Shown one piece after another: positions 21,994 through 34,795 of a DNA stretch of 64,000 nt; within the stretch, counting starts at the first letter, position 1, and the number at the start of each line of letters is the position of its first letter. A program made the translations under genes and the position numbers. This DNA is from Stenopsyche tienmushanensis (lineage: Eukaryota > Arthropoda > Insecta > Trichoptera > Stenopsychidae), in NCBI GenBank assembly GCA_008973525.1, contig WACJ01000009.1, positions 868,001-932,000 of the forward strand, written 5' to 3'. Under the pieces are notes generated by a model. That model worked only from the letters and a program-made list of their open reading frames with translations, was not told the origin of the DNA and ran no database searches.

Positions 21994-23404
21994 TATCAGT
22001 TCGTAATTACTGGATGTCCCAGTTCCTCACAGGGCACGGGCGCTTTAGGCCTTCGCTTTTTAGACTTTACCCGATTGCGGAGTGTCCGTGCGAAGATCCA
22101 GTGATGGACGCAGACCATGTTCTGTGAACATATCCGAGTATGGCGTTCGATCGTGAGGCGCTCATACGAAGTGTCAGCGGTCTGAAAGGCGGACCAATTG
22201 GACACACAAACCTTGTGGCCACTCCCTCATCTTTCGAGAAGCTTTCTACGATCTCCATGTTTAATAAAATCCCCCCAGAGACTAATTTACATTAGTGGCT
22301 CGCACCAGGTCGCGAGCGAGACTGGATTTCCTCTCACCCATAAAACATATATATTTATCTATTTTAATTATTTACTTTATCTAATCTTAATTTATAATAT
22401 ATATTGTAGGAGATATGGCAATTTAATAATATATTAAATATTCCCCCAATTCAATAATATAATAAAGTCCTGAAAATCGTGATGGGGGTTAACTTTCGAA
22501 ATAATGTGGTGGAGAGAATACATGTTGCCTCGTCATTAAAGTCTCGCAGTTGGGGTCTTTCTCTATATGAAAAACTCAAAATGTGTAACATTTTTATATC
22601 TTCACCCAATCTTTAGAGCCTCTTCTGATTAGATAGTAAAGAGATTCACCAGCCACCTAACGTAAAGTTTTCTATCCGTTCATTTTAAAAAAAATCAACA
22701 TTTAACCATTAAAAATAACTTATTTAAAGTCTTCGTTCGTCGATTATTATTTGAGACGTCGCTTTCAACTGAAGCAATAATTTGCAGGCGGAAAATACTG
22801 AAATATCTGCACGTGTCTTAATTGAAACATTTCCATCACTTTGTTAGCTTATAACGAATATTATTATTTCAAATTCCAACCCCATTATCATAGGCGTCGA
22901 GGCTGTCAGGGTGTTTGACAGGCCAAGGCTAGCAGCGTATTGATGTTAGATATTAAATGATTCCCGACGTGCCCAACGTGTCGAACGCATTATAATAATG
23001 TTGGATGATAAATTATTTGATATAACCGACACCTTTGACATGATGAAAACCCTAAAAGAGAAATTTGCGACAATAATTAAGATGTAAACTATTAACAAGG
23101 CGATATTTAAAGTTCATCCATCACACGCGAATAAACCACCCCCTGTATTGCGGGGAATATTATTACACAACCGAGAGCTTTATGTAACTGAAAGTGGGCT
23201 TTGTGCGCCGCAGTGGTACTTAATTTAATTTTTATTTGAATTATACGAATTTGCCGAGATTAAAATTTGATTTAATATATCTGAAATTTAGTAGTATTTA
23301 TGGCCATTTACGGAACTCATCAAAAACTCGCGTACATATATATTCAAGGTGCGCCATTACAAGTGTTGCTAATTTAAAACATCATAATTTTGTGATTCAA
23401 TAAT
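21994..23404. other. Intron; less AT-rich island at about 22010-22330
   Basis: The island has overlapping open frames on both strands but no recognisable protein. The rest is AT-rich and unremarkable. Confidence 0.4.
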
Positions 23405-24607
23405 TTAATTTAATAATTTTCAGCTCGAAGTTGCTCGAAGTCATGTTTAGCTCGATAGTTTGTCGAAAGGTACAGAAGCTCTAGGAATTAAAAAAAAAAC
23501 ATTATCATGGGACTGGAGTCAAAAGCTGGTGCAAATGGCAGAAAACCATTGTTTTAAAAAATATCCAAAGCTTGAAGATCTGACTCCATTTCTTGGCCAA
23601 GAGATAAAACAACATCTCTTGCCAATTTATAAATATTTGTCCATGGATGAATTACTTCAAAGATGCTTGAGTGGCCAAACAAAAAATGCTAATGAATGTT
23701 TTAACTCTACGGTTTGGCGACTGGCTCCAAAGCACCTGCATTCTGGTGTAAAAATTATTGAAATATCAACATACATTGCTGCTGGGATATTCTATAACGA
23801 CTACAGCTTCATTTTGAAGATGATGAATACATTAAATATAATTATTGGTACCTACTGTAAAATCTTTGCTGAAAATACCGATGAAGCGCGGGTATTGAGG
23901 TAGAACGGTACGAGTCTTTCTGAGACAAAATCAGCTCGTATAGCCCTAAAACAACAGTTAGTCGAAGATAATCAACTTTTTGAGAAAGCTGAAAATCTAT
24001 TTTATGCACCTACAAGCATTGGTTGATCGGTAAGTCACTAAAATTGATAGTTTTATCGTATTGAAACTTTAAACTAGATTATCTCGAAACTGCATTTTCA
24101 AAATGTTCGCCAGTTGTATCTTTAAAATTTGATGATCGATCTGACTGAAATTTTGGGATGTTTCTCACCATAATATTATCTAGTCAACTAAGCTAAGTTT
24201 TTAAGGTTTTCGCATAAATAAATGATTTTTTGGGGTAAAAATGATCAAGAAAATGGTAAAATATATGAAAGTTTAACTAAAAAGCCTACTAAATTTTTAA
24301 CTTAATTTTTTTTTAAATTTGTACAGCTTAGTTGAATAGCTACACATAATAAAAATCAAAAAATGTTTTCATTTTCGATTTCAGTTCAATAGGAAACCTT
24401 CGACAAGTGGCGAGCCGTTTGATATCACGAAAAAATGCCCCTAATGGAATACCTTATAACTCCGCCATTTTGTTGTTTGTTTTTTTAAAAATATAATAAA
24501 TTAACACTTTAAGGTTGTTGTAAAATAATGTCAAAAATTTAAAATTATCACCATTAAAAAAATCATGGAAAACGACTAATTTTTGAGCGTCTTAAAGGAT
24601 TGCCCTT
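23405..24607 (+). mobile_element. Kolobok/Mutator-like DNA transposon, copy 1
   Basis: It contains the transposase remnant (next entry) followed by a non-coding 3' part. The 3' part contains CATTTTCGATTTCAGTTCAA, CTCCGCCATTTTGTTG and a terminal GCGTCTTAAAGGATTGCCCTT. The 3' part recurs at 56570-57011, where the end is next to TTAA, and the element recurs in inverse orientation at 42012-43080. The 5' terminus was not located. Confidence 0.75.
23460..24026 (+). pseudogene. Kolobok/Mutator-like transposase fragment
   Basis: An open frame of 147 codons (23460-23903), then a stop and a readable continuation to about 24026. Landmarks are KLEDLTPFLGQEIKQHLLPI, then DELLQRCLSGQTKNANECFN and STVWRLAPKH. 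The L-x-x-CL-x-G-x-TQNxNExxN-x-xxW block is characteristic of Kolobok/Mutator-like transposases of animals. After the stop the text SARIALKQQLVEDNQLFEKA also continues in copy 2. Relative to copy 2 (42370-43080), copy 1 lacks about 66 bases, including a Cys cluster (C, then CQSCQ). It is the C-terminal part of a dead transposase; the catalytic N-terminal region is absent. The ATG at 23460 is arbitrary. Confidence 0.75.
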
Positions 24608-27396
24608 TAGAAGAAGTTTTTATAGAATTTTGAATTTGAAGAATTTGTAGATTATGGATTACTCCTCTTGGTAAATTGATGAAGAGTTCGAAGCCCACAA
24701 TTCAATGAATTACATACTAGCAATTTATAGGAATACGTACCCGGCTTAATTGAGGCATTTATTTTCAGAGCGTTCCCATGGAAGCGCAAACTTATTTATT
24801 GCAAATTGAAGTAATATTATATTTAAATTAAATAAGTAAATAGTTGTTATAGATCCTCTTAGATGAATAATACTGACGAAATATCAAACAAATAATTTAC
24901 ATGATCAAATCTTTAATATGGCCAAATATTCCAGATTCTCTAGATCTTTAGCTTATTTTATATATCTATAGTCATATTAATTAAGCAAATAATTATCCTA
25001 TGCAGATATTTATCAATTGACATTTTTATAAAGCTTTCATTAATGATCATATTGCTGAATTAATATATATTTATCCTATTTAATAGGCATTCAATAGTTT
25101 TTTTATTTGAGTATTTTTTTCATATATATATAAATGGATTGAACAGAATTACAATAGGTTTATTCAATACTATGCTTTATAAAATAATTAATATGATTGA
25201 GTTCTCCAAATTGCGGATTAAATCCATTTTAATATCATAAAGCATAGTTCATATTAATGCTTCGAAATGGTCTTAGTATTGACATTTGGTAAAGTCATGA
25301 TTCAAATAACATAACGTCGATTTTCTCCAAAGAGAAACATTAAATCATTGACAAGCATTGGATGAAGTTTAAAAGACGTTTTCTACTTGGACGTCTCTAT
25401 GGTCCGTATTTCTTTCACAGAAATTAGAGCCAATTCAATATCTTCATGTCTAAGACAAAACGAAGATTTTATTAAGCTTTGATAGAGATACAAAGTTTTA
25501 GTTTGATATTAATAAAGTTACAGTTTTTTATGCACAAAATTCATCTCGAACTAAAATTATTAATATTTGAGGCTTTATTTAATATTTTTTTAAAGACAAT
25601 ATATATAAAATTTGAGTTTTAAAGAACATCATGTGCCGAAGGATCCCATTCGATGTTACAACACGATGCTTGAAAATCTCTCAAATTAATTCCCATTCAT
25701 CTGATCTTATCAACGTCGAGATGTTTTGATTCGTATTTAAATTTGTTTCCATTCCCTGGATTTGGTACCTCAAACTTTATCCTTTTGAAATCCCTGATCC
25801 GAAAACTATTAAAAGGGATTTCAGGTAGCCTTTTCGGGATTGCTTTAGCTCTCCTAAATTGCCCATTCCCATTTCTATCCTCGCTCCATACATTTGGTAG
25901 ATTAATTAAGGTTCTTGTGATTACATACCGAAGCTAATAAAGGTTTTTCTATATCAAATTAAAATATATGTAAATCTTTCAATTTCAAATTCGTGGTCTC
26001 TGTAAATAATCTAAGCGTTTTTCAATTACGGCTCTAAGCTTAAAGCCTTTTTATATAGATATTTAAGTACATTGAGCAAAATCCTTAGAATTCCATGACA
26101 CTTGACAATGTGGCTTAATAGTATTCTACTATAAATGATCTAAAGCTCTAAGCTGTGGAATATATTTTTAACTTCTAAATATATTATAAGTTCTTGTTTT
26201 ATAGTCTGGCAAAAGTGTAAAGTAGACTTACGTTTCGACTCTTCGCATTATCGAATTTGTTATCTAGTCTTTAGAAGCCGCGGTGTATATCCTCACCGTA
26301 GTTCAAAGGTCTTCAAACTGGGCCCTAACAAATTAATCCAGTCTAGCAAAGCTTTTAATCTATTTATAGCTAGCGAAATACACGAACAGCTATATATAGT
26401 AAATACGTGGAACTTTTTCGAAGTTTTCGAAGTACTAGAAAAAGCTTTCCGGACATTATTCTTCATGACTGTCTATGAATTTACCATCTATAATATTTTA
26501 GTCATAATATGGCTTTTTCATCTGGGAGGAAGAAGGACTATCACAAAAATTAGGTTAAATCTGTTTGAAAATATCGATACTTTTGAAATCATCCAAATTT
26601 GTTGATACTGCAATTTGTTTTCAAATCCGAACTTGAACGTAACTCAGCCATTTAAAAAACACAAAGCACATGCAAAGCTTAGTATTATTATAATAAAATT
26701 AGGATATAAAATTTATAAGCATATTCTAAAATTAAAAATAGGAGTTTTATTGCGCATGTACGAGTATTTATCGGACATTCTCTGCAAAAGTTATCATTTC
26801 TAAGAGAGTCAAAAGTTAAACTTGTTGAACACGAATCCTAATATGAACTCCTCTGCAGCGCCGTAAAGCAGGAAGAATCTCAAAGTCGGGAGCGTAAATC
26901 ATATTTTTAATTTCAAAATTTTGAATTGTTATTCATAGTTTTAATGGATGTATTATGAAGTTAGGAGCGCAGCACTTATTCTTCACTTTGGCGACAAAAT
27001 ATTTTTTCATGTCGACACGGAGCGTAGTGCAGCGCCATTCCCGAACAAAGACAATTGCCACGTGATATATGAGTCTGATTGTTCCCAACTGCAGGAACCG
27101 GCGGCAACTTGCTCGGTTGAGCTATGAAAAGATTCTCCTCCTCATTGTCTGCAGCTTGTGCATCATCCAACAAACGAACAGCTACCGATTGTTCCCACCT
27201 GCAATACACCCACCCCTTATGTAAGGACATATTGCGCACATTTTCGCAGATTGAAAAACAAATAGCCGCATCCTTGCAGAGCAGCCGATGGGAATTTTCT
27301 TGAAAACCCACCAAAGCTTTTCCGTGAATAATTTATTGAAAATAACTATAACAGTCTTAAAATCGAACATATAATATATAAATCTAAATTTGGCTA
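24608..27396. other. Intron; less AT-rich island at about 26970-27320
   Basis: Mostly AT-rich. The island contains a 112-codon minus-strand open frame (27314-26976) rich in Cys and Ala. I recognise no domain in it and see no splice sites that would connect it to a gene. Confidence 0.4.
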
Positions 27397-27400
27397 TTAA

Positions 27401-27945
27401 CCTTTTGAGGAGTGAGCAAATTTAAAATCGATGAAGTCGTTGATGTCATAATCGCTTTACACCGATTACTTTCTGTCAACTCCTATCAGCGTAAGACAAT
27501 CTTCAATTCGAGGCAGGATCAATTGTAAATAATCATTTGATAGCAAACAAGATCACGTCATTTCTTTACATAAACAATTCACAAAAAATCAATTAATTTT
27601 CTCCTCCTTTAGAAGGAATTGATAATTGGACAAAGACTCATTCAACACGCAGCGAAGAACGGCAAGCAGTTAAAAAAACAAACATTGTCGATAGCTCACA
27701 ATATTCGGTCATTTCTTTGCGTAAACAAATAACACACTTGAAATCGAAATCATTATAAGTCGAAAAATTTGGGCTTAACGATCTGTACAATCATGCGATG
27801 CATGCGAAGAAGCTCTCCGTCTCAGTCTCCCGAACTGCGCTAAGTTCTCTCTGTCTCTGTCTGTCTCCGAGCTTCAATGTGCAAGATTGCTCTATCTGGG
27901 ACATGAGAGTTCGGACATACATGTATGTCCATACTACTCAAAGGG
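27401..27945. mobile_element. TTAA-flanked MITE (545 bp), piggyBac-type ends
   Basis: Flanked by TTAA at 27397-27400 and 27946-27949. The left end CCTTTTGAGGAGTG and the right end (reverse complement) CCCTTTGAGTAGTATGG are inverted repeats. Near the right end there is a perfect 18-bp palindrome, GGACATACATGTATGTCC (27913-27930). A phrase TCATTTCTTTxCxTAAACAA occurs twice inside. There is no coding capacity. Confidence 0.8.
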
Positions 27946-28184
27946 TTAATACACCTTAATTAGGTTACATAACATTTTTTCGCGATCGGTGATGTAATGC
28001 GAGGAAGAGAGTACTATGTTTTTTCCCAATAAGTAATATAATGCTAAATAAATAGAACTTTCATAGAATATTACACCAAAAGTATTACATTAAGTGCCAT
28101 TATTAGGAAAAAATATAAGCTTTAACAACAAATAAGAAAATCGTGTATAAGTAGTTGTAAGAAAATCGACATATAATATACAGG

Positions 28185-28750
28185 ATGTTTTGCACATTGA
28201 CCGTTTTTTTTTTTTGAAAGGGGGGGTCTTTTGGTATGTTTAACATAAATTCGCTATATCCTAAATGTCAAGGTTGTCATAATAGAATTTTTTTTTTCGA
28301 CATTTTGAAAAAATACCCAAAATTTCCCAACCCAACATTTTAATCTGTAGTTGTAAAAGCACAAAATAACTGTTTTTTGATCTTAACAAATCATTATTTT
28401 ATACAATTGGCATAAAGAAAAAAAATTTTGAGCTTCCAAAGTCAAATAAAATGTGCAAACGAATGAGAAATGCCAACTTCTAAATTCTTTAAACAAAAAA
28501 TTAACAACTGTTTTGAACTTAGTTTTAAAAAAGTTTTCTAGATTATACCCTTTCCAACGATATGCTACATGTCATACAAATCATTCAATAAACTGTTAAA
28601 CTTGAAAAAGTACAAGTACAAGTTATGTTTATTTAAATGTGAAATTTTGGATATTTTTTCAAAACGTTTAAAAAAATTCTATTTCGACAACCCTGATACT
28701 TAATACATAAGGCCTTTGTGTGAAACGTAGTAAAAGATCTCCCTAACTCC
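28185..28750 (+). repeat. Foldback repeat family F, most complete copy
   Basis: The left arm (GGTATGTTTAACATAAATTC through TTTTGAAAAAATACCCAAAA) and the right arm (TTGGATATTTTTTCAAAACG through TTTGTGTGAAACGTAGTAAA) are long imperfect reverse complements, so single strands would fold back. The centre holds the GTTGTAAAAGCACAAAATAA and GTGCAAACGAATGAGAAATG blocks found in the other copies. It begins near ACAGGATGTTTTGCA. Confidence 0.75.
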
Positions 28751-31380
28751 CCAAAAAAAAATTTTTTTTCGTTTGATTAATTTGATTTCGTTTTCTACAA
28801 CGGCAAGTTGTTCATGTTAGCGCCCGACTTAAGTGTGTTAAATGACGAGAGAAAAGGTGAAATTAAACAAAATGGCTGCCAAATAACATATTCTTGTAAT
28901 CACTCGTTTTAGATTTCCAAGTATTAATCTAAAGCAAAACGACAACCAATCTACTGAAAATTCCATCGATACCAAGAAAGTAAACTTAAATATGTCTAAA
29001 TTCAAGGCCGTATTGATTATTTTTTTTTGACAATCAAACTTTAACAATGTAATTTTAAATAATTGGGTTCCATTTGATTCAATATTAATAAGACAATACT
29101 ACAACAAATTCTAAGCACATTGCAAGAAATTATAAGAAAAATAAACCGCAATTGTGTAAAAGTGGTCTCATTCCATATACGCGTTTTGAATTATGCACCT
29201 TTTGGTTGAAAAAACCATCATAATAAACGCCTTAGTAACGTCCTTTATCAACAGACTCCATATGACTTTTTTCTTTATTCTTAAAGTTAAATTTTCTCTT
29301 AAAATCCATTTTAAAATGGTAACTGCGGTGAATAAGAAATATATACAGCATTTCCATTTAAATATTGTTTTAATCACTGAAATTAACTTCTTTTAATGAT
29401 ACCAATCTCTAATAAAAAATATTCATGATGTATTATATATTTAGCTGAAAAAATAGCATTAATTACTTGATATTTGGTAATTTCATTACATTTCCATATA
29501 TAAATATTACGAATGAATATCCATTTTTTTTTAAATTTAGAACATAATTCGTCTGATCCAAAGCATACAAGACGTTGTATTGATGTGATTCCGCAGCAAT
29601 AAAACGGCACTATATATATCCCCCTTCTAATGCATTGCCACTTAACCTGGTAATAATTACACCCAGGGGATAATTTGGGGTATTTCGAGGGGTAATTAAC
29701 TTGTTGCAATTCAGCCAACGAGTTATTCAATCATTCAGCTGTAATTATAAGCGATTTCATATACCTGTAATCGATGTATGGCTGTCGTTACCAACAGAAT
29801 ATCATTACATCCGAAACGATCCAATTTTTACATTATACAGGCAGTTATCACACCAATGAATAAAAGTATATATTATAAATATTGCAAGAACTGTGTATAG
29901 AAATATCAATTAATGTAATCAAATATTGGCAATGTTTTCTCTTAAATTATGTGCTTTTTAAAGTGTAAGGGTCTTTATTTAAAAAATATAACTCCATTGT
30001 TAAGTCAATTCAAATCCTTTCCTTATGATTTTAATGTTAAAATAATTCAAACGTATTTCATATCCATTATAAGCATTTCCACAAAATTTACATCATAATT
30101 TTTTCCGTCAGTGTTTCTTGAATATCCTCAAAATCCATATAATTAAAGCTTTCCTCGCTTATAAAACGAAATCACTATTGTATCCACTTTATTTTATTTT
30201 CAACCAGCTCTATTATACATGACTTGGATAGATTCATAATCGACCTTATTTATTATTCATTACAACGATTCCCTGATGTAATAAATTTTGAATGTAGCTA
30301 TGGTTCCCCGATCTAGTGATATATATTATGAAGGTGTATTCGCCCGTTGGAATATTTCGACATTTTGATGACTTGATTCATTGAGATTAACATTTCTGAA
30401 GTTTAAATTAAAGATTTAATTTCAATATTTACAGGAATAGTCTGCCAGATTGTACAAAATCAGCATTCTATCTACTAGGAACAATCTTTACTGTTATAAC
30501 AGACAAGTTTGCATTTTTCACATAGTTTCTAATTTTATGGAAACATTTCAATGTTGTTTTTTCAATTGATAGCAACTCCTTTATTTCCCTTTAGCTTTGA
30601 ATATTAACGAAAATTACTAAGGAAGAAAATCGACTTCCTACAATTACGTTGTTAGAAGAGCTTTCGAGAATTTGTCATTTAAACAAGCTGCTTATTCCTC
30701 AAGGAAAAAACATTTCATTACAGTTATTATAAGGAAATACAGGAGAGCCTCTCTCTCTCCAATCAACGAAATGAAAAGGGATAGTAATGGAAAGACGTGA
30801 CATTAAATAAGTTGTGGGATGTAAAGGGAGATTTATATACAAACCAGGTGTTTTCTTTAATGGATTTCATACAAGAACATATGCTCGTTAGAATAATAAT
30901 GCCTTTTGGAATGTGCTATAAATATATATAATTTAAATGAAATTGACTACAAAATAAATAATTCAATGCTTAAATATCATTTGTGTTTGAAATACAAAAA
31001 TGTGCTCTGGGGGATGGTGATGAGTATTTTGCAGATTTTGCAAAATATAATTTTTTTCAATTTTAATTACAATTTAACATAAAATATATTTTTATTAAAG
31101 TTTTTGTATAGCGTTAGTTCATATCAGACTATGAAATAATAAAGTTTCACCTTACTTACAAATTTCAGAATAATGACATTCAATTTATTGAAAAAATCCA
31201 TTGTTATCAAGAAAACGACACTAAATAAGTCTAAATTCAATACAATGCTATTTTTTATGGCTTTAAACACGTAAATATGAATTAACGGATGTCAATTAAA
31301 GCAATACTACAATAAATACTAATTAACAAGTAGCAATTGTGAGAATAAGTCGTTTTTAGCCAACTTAATAAAAAAGTGTA
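28751..31380. other. Intron, nothing recognised
   Basis: AT-rich. Open frames of 66-115 codons (for example 29383-29730 on the minus strand) are low-complexity and motif-free. Confidence 0.5.
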
Positions 31381-32298
31381 CCCTCTGACCTCTTTTTGTG
31401 CGATTTCGAAGTTATGCGATTTTTTTTTTCATAAAGAGTATAAAATAGAAAATAAATCATCAACACTTACCGAAATTTGGAAAAAGATTATTTTTGGACT
31501 CTTAAAAGCATATTACATCTGCTATTGCTGAATTACGACCACACCCTTTAAAGGAGTAATCTAGTAAAGAATTTTGTATAAAAATGATTTTTTTTTGAGT
31601 TAAGAACTATAGTAACATCTTTACTAATTATGAATAATATTATCAGAAATAGAAAATCTGCACAGAACAATGATAACATTGACACTGCGTATATTATTTC
31701 TTCCGAAGAAGAGAGCGATTTTGAGTCTTATCGAAAATCGCAACGAAAATTTTCATACTGCTGATTATTTGTAATTAAAATAATTATTATTTCTCTCAGC
31801 TGGGGTCCACAAAGCCATTACTGGAAGTCCGCGAAAATATAAAAAATGATCTAGACTTGAACAAAATATTTTTTTGAAATTATTTGCAGAAAACATTATA
31901 AGAAGATCTATTTTGAACAATATTTGACCAAGAAATGCTAGTTTAATTGAAAAATTAAGTCTCAAGAACGACGTAAAAGGTTAGGATGGGGTTCGCAAAA
32001 AAACAATTATTCAAGAGCGAAGAAAATTTTGCTCAAGAAGGATTCCACGGACTACTTAAGTTTAAGAACCGCTGCTCTAGTGGATGTCTACCATTAGAGA
32101 TATCAGATGCTAGAAATCTTTAAAATTTAAATGTCTTAATGTTTTTTAAATTAACTTTTTTTGTGCGATTTTGGGTATATTTTATATAGCCGTTTCAAAG
32201 TTATGCGATTTTTAAAGCCCATGGAACGCATCTTCACTGTTTCTATGTAAGCCATAGCTTTTTTGTGCGATTTTTCGTAGAACGCAGCAAAAAAATCT
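31381..32298 (-). mobile_element. TA-flanked MITE family M, copy B (inverted), carrying a nested hAT MITE
   Basis: The left end CCCTCTGACCTCTTTTTGTG follows a TA. The other end has TTTTTTGTGCGATTTTTCGT, with the last bases degraded. Internal blocks ATATTTTATATAGCCGTTTC and AAGTTATGCGATTTTTAAAG match copies A, C and D in reverse. From 31630 on the + strand it holds an open stretch translating to MNNIIRNRKSAQNNDNIDTA, then YIISSEEESDFESY, whose equivalents are visible in copies C and D. Confidence 0.75.
31795..32071. mobile_element. hAT-type MITE, second copy, nested in family M
   Basis: The right end TTTAAGAACCGCTG and the inner block GGTTAGGATGGGGTTCGCAA match the element at 21812-21985. The left end is degraded to CAGCTGGGGTCCACAAAG. 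It interrupts MITE copy B, so it is younger than that copy. Confidence 0.7.
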
Positions 32299-32709
32299 TA
32301 TGAAAATTAATATGTTTCTACACATTTCAGCTTCAAATTGTTGAAAAATTGACTGTAACCTTAACTTATGGAATAGATCACAAAAGAAGGTTTCCATGGT
32401 ATTCTGCCCGATCTGTTATTGCAGAAAGAAAATTTAAAAAAACCATCAAGATTTTCCTTGCAAATTATTTATGTTTATTCAAGTATTGTTGTACTATTCA
32501 AGCACGAAGAATTGAATATTGAAGGATGTATTTTAGTCCTTATTCAAAATCGTGCTTAATGATTGCCAACAGATGTTTTCGATTTGGATTTGCTGAGAAT
32601 TCCACTAAAATCTGCACGAGAGCCTTAATATTGTCACAACTAATAGTATTTGTTGAATGAATGGTATCGAGAAAACTTCAACGTATCATATGTAGTTTAA
32701 CAAGTTCCA

Positions 32710-33060
32710 ATCTGAGGATTCATCCCTTGAAGTTAAACTCCAGACCGAACGGTCAAATTAAATGGACGAGAATCAACTCCAGGCTGTGGTTGATGCAAAT
32801 TTTCAACTGACCTTATGAGAACATGCAAACATATTGAATATTGACAATTCAAACATTTTACGGCATCTGCTTCAGCTGAAAATAATGAAAAGCTCTTTGT
32901 TTGAATGCCACATGATTTATCAAACAAAAACTTGTCGAATACGCTTATTATCTGTGGATTTTTGCTCGCCAAACAAAGTAGGAAACATTTTTGGTTCAAA
33001 TTTTAATGGATGTTGAAAGTAAATGCTTTAAAATAATATTGCGAAAACAACAAAATTATA
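32710..33060 (+). pseudogene. mariner transposase remnant (DNA-binding half)
   Basis: Read in successive frames the text gives MDENQLQAVVDANFQLTL, stop, EHANILNIDNSNILRHLLQL, then, after a frameshift, PHDLSNKNLSNTLIICGFLL and AKQSRKHF. This is the order of a mariner transposase: linker, second helix-turn-helix (H-x-x-x-LN-x-x-x-S-x-I-x-RHL), (V)PHDL, then a LLxRQ-x-x-x-PFL-like block just before the first catalytic motif. The catalytic motif itself is degraded. There are at least two stops and one frameshift. No terminal repeats were located. Confidence 0.75.
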
Positions 33061-33074
33061 GCAGAAAAATATCA

Positions 33075-33290
33075 TATCATATATGTATATCATCATCATC
33101 ATAGTGCAGCCACTAACAGTCCACTACAGAACTATGGGCCTCTTCAATATCCATTCACAGGAAGGGGTTACATCCATTTCGTCTGTGTCATACATTCACC
33201 TCCTCATTCGCTCGATATTGAAGGTAGCATTACCACCGAGTTTTATTTTGAACGCTCACCCAACGGGTATCCTGAGTGATATATGTATAT
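33075..33290 (+). repeat. Dispersed repeat S2, copy 1
   Basis: CATCATCATCATAGTGCAGC, then AACAGTCCACTACAGAACTA and CCAACGGGTATCC. The same phrases recur at 54022-54125. The CATCAT start and 'cagtccactgcag' wording are typical of a widespread insect short interspersed repeat. Confidence 0.7.
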
Positions 33291-33303
33291 AATGGGATAT
33301 TAA

Positions 33304-33540
33304 TCCTTTAAATACCGTGCGCACAAATCTGTGCATTTTTTAGTTTTTTTACTCAAAAAAAAGCACATTTTGTGTATAAAAAATGTCATCCTACCTAAAA
33401 TATTCATTTTAACTATAACAAACTACATTCCAATTTTTTTTTTAAAGGTGAAAAAGTAGAGGTTACTATGTCTGAATCTTTTTTTTGCAAAAAAGCGACA
33501 ATTACTTTCGCACCAACCTGATATTTAACTAATTCTCACA
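33304..33540 (+). repeat. piggyBac-type transposon end
   Basis: After TTAA (33300-33303) comes TCCTTTAAATACCGTGCGCA, then CAAATCTGTGC. The CCG-T-x-CGCACAAATCTGTGC motif also sits at the right end of the candidate piggyBac element (reverse complement near 50727-50761). No partner end was found, so this is a lone terminus; the right boundary is arbitrary. Confidence 0.5.
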
Positions 33541-34524
33541 TATCTGCAAAAAGCACAATGCAAAAAATTCAGCAGCATTATATTCTAATAAAATGAATAA
33601 ATTACAAAATGATTTGCTTGGTACTGTTTGAGAAACTTGCCCCAAAGCCAAGCAAATACAACAACTACGCAAACGGACACAGAAGAATATATACGCGTTT
33701 ATGATGATTGAAGAGTGGAAGGCTTCGCTTGCTATAGAGAAGGCTGTTGGTATGTTTTAATAACGACTGATAGGTTGTAGACAGCGTTATCAATGCGTCG
33801 CCTCGTTTGGGGAATACTGGTTTGCGGTATCGGAAGAAGCCGTAATAACAAGCCATACTGTATAGATTATGAGAGTTTGTAGTGTGCAGACCCCTATTAG
33901 TGCGGTCGGATAAAAGCGGTTTCGCCACCCCTAACCACATTACCCACTTTATTACCTAAATAATTTCGTCCGTCTATTTTTCCGAGGCTTTCGAAATGCG
34001 AAGACATTCCCGCATTGCAAATCGTCTGTCGATTTTACGACCTGTACACGGGTTAATCCGCCGGCACGCGAACTCCGTCGAATAATACAGGAGGTCGTAA
34101 AAAAGTGACGTTTGCAGAACTGCGACGTCATTTAAATGGAAAAACGATAAAAGTTATTTGCTTGCTGTTTTTCATCATTTTAAAAACATCGTAATTGACG
34201 CTAATTTGACGGGTTCTTTAAATACACGCCCTAATGCAGAAAAGGGCAAACATTTTTAATGGACGAAAGCTTACTAACTTACTTCAATCACTTGTGGTTG
34301 TCAAGTTTATTGTTGTTTTTTTTTACATTTATTGGACTAATTGTGCAAAAAAAATACCCACTTGCCAAAACATTTGGATGATCGAAATACTAATATTGCG
34401 GATTTTTCATCTCAGTGCAGATACTATTCTGAAATTTTGAAACAGAAAAGTAAAATAATGAGGCCATTATTAAAATTACGTATAATCACCTATGAGTTAT
34501 TAAATTTGCAACAATCATCAAAAT
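33541..34524. other. Intron, nothing recognised
   Basis: A less AT-rich patch at about 33660-34130 has a 91-codon minus frame without motifs. The rest is AT-rich. Confidence 0.45.
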
Positions 34525-34632
34525 AGCACTCAAAAATATGACAATTTCGCTACTCGCTTTAAATATGTCTATCCTAATTTAATTAAATGCGGAAGGCATT
34601 GGTAAACTACTATATATGTTATCAATGATTTT
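34525..34632 (+). repeat. tRNA-derived SINE family S1, body fragment
   Basis: ACAATTTCGCTACTCGCTTT, followed by a TGCGGAAGGCATTGGTAAAC block equivalent to the GGAAGGTAACGGGAAAC block of better copies. The tail is missing. Confidence 0.6.
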
Positions 34633-34639
34633 TTATTTG

Positions 34640-34795
34640 ACGGGCGTCAAATAAAAATCTCTTCTCTAAATAACTATTTATTCCACACAAGAGAGAGATC
34701 TGGCTGCCGGAAGGACGACCTCCCGCAGCCAAGGCTAACCAACGACTCTCCCTGCCCTTTTATTGCCCTGTTCAATACTAGCAACGATCACGAGG
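34640..34795 (-). repeat. LTR-like dispersed repeat R1, copy 3 (3' part)
   Basis: On the minus strand it reads from the GGGAGAGTCGTTGG block through GCTGCGGGAGGTCGTCC and GTGTGGAATAAATAGTTATT to TTTGACGCCCGTCAAAT. The last is a palindrome (34639-34655). The upstream half of the repeat is missing. Confidence 0.75.

Noticed and set aside
26976..27314. 112-codon Cys-rich minus-strand open frame
   Set aside because: No recognisable domain and no splice sites to link it to other coding text. Probably a composition effect.
29383..29730. 115-codon minus-strand frame
   Set aside because: Low-complexity translation of AT-rich DNA.
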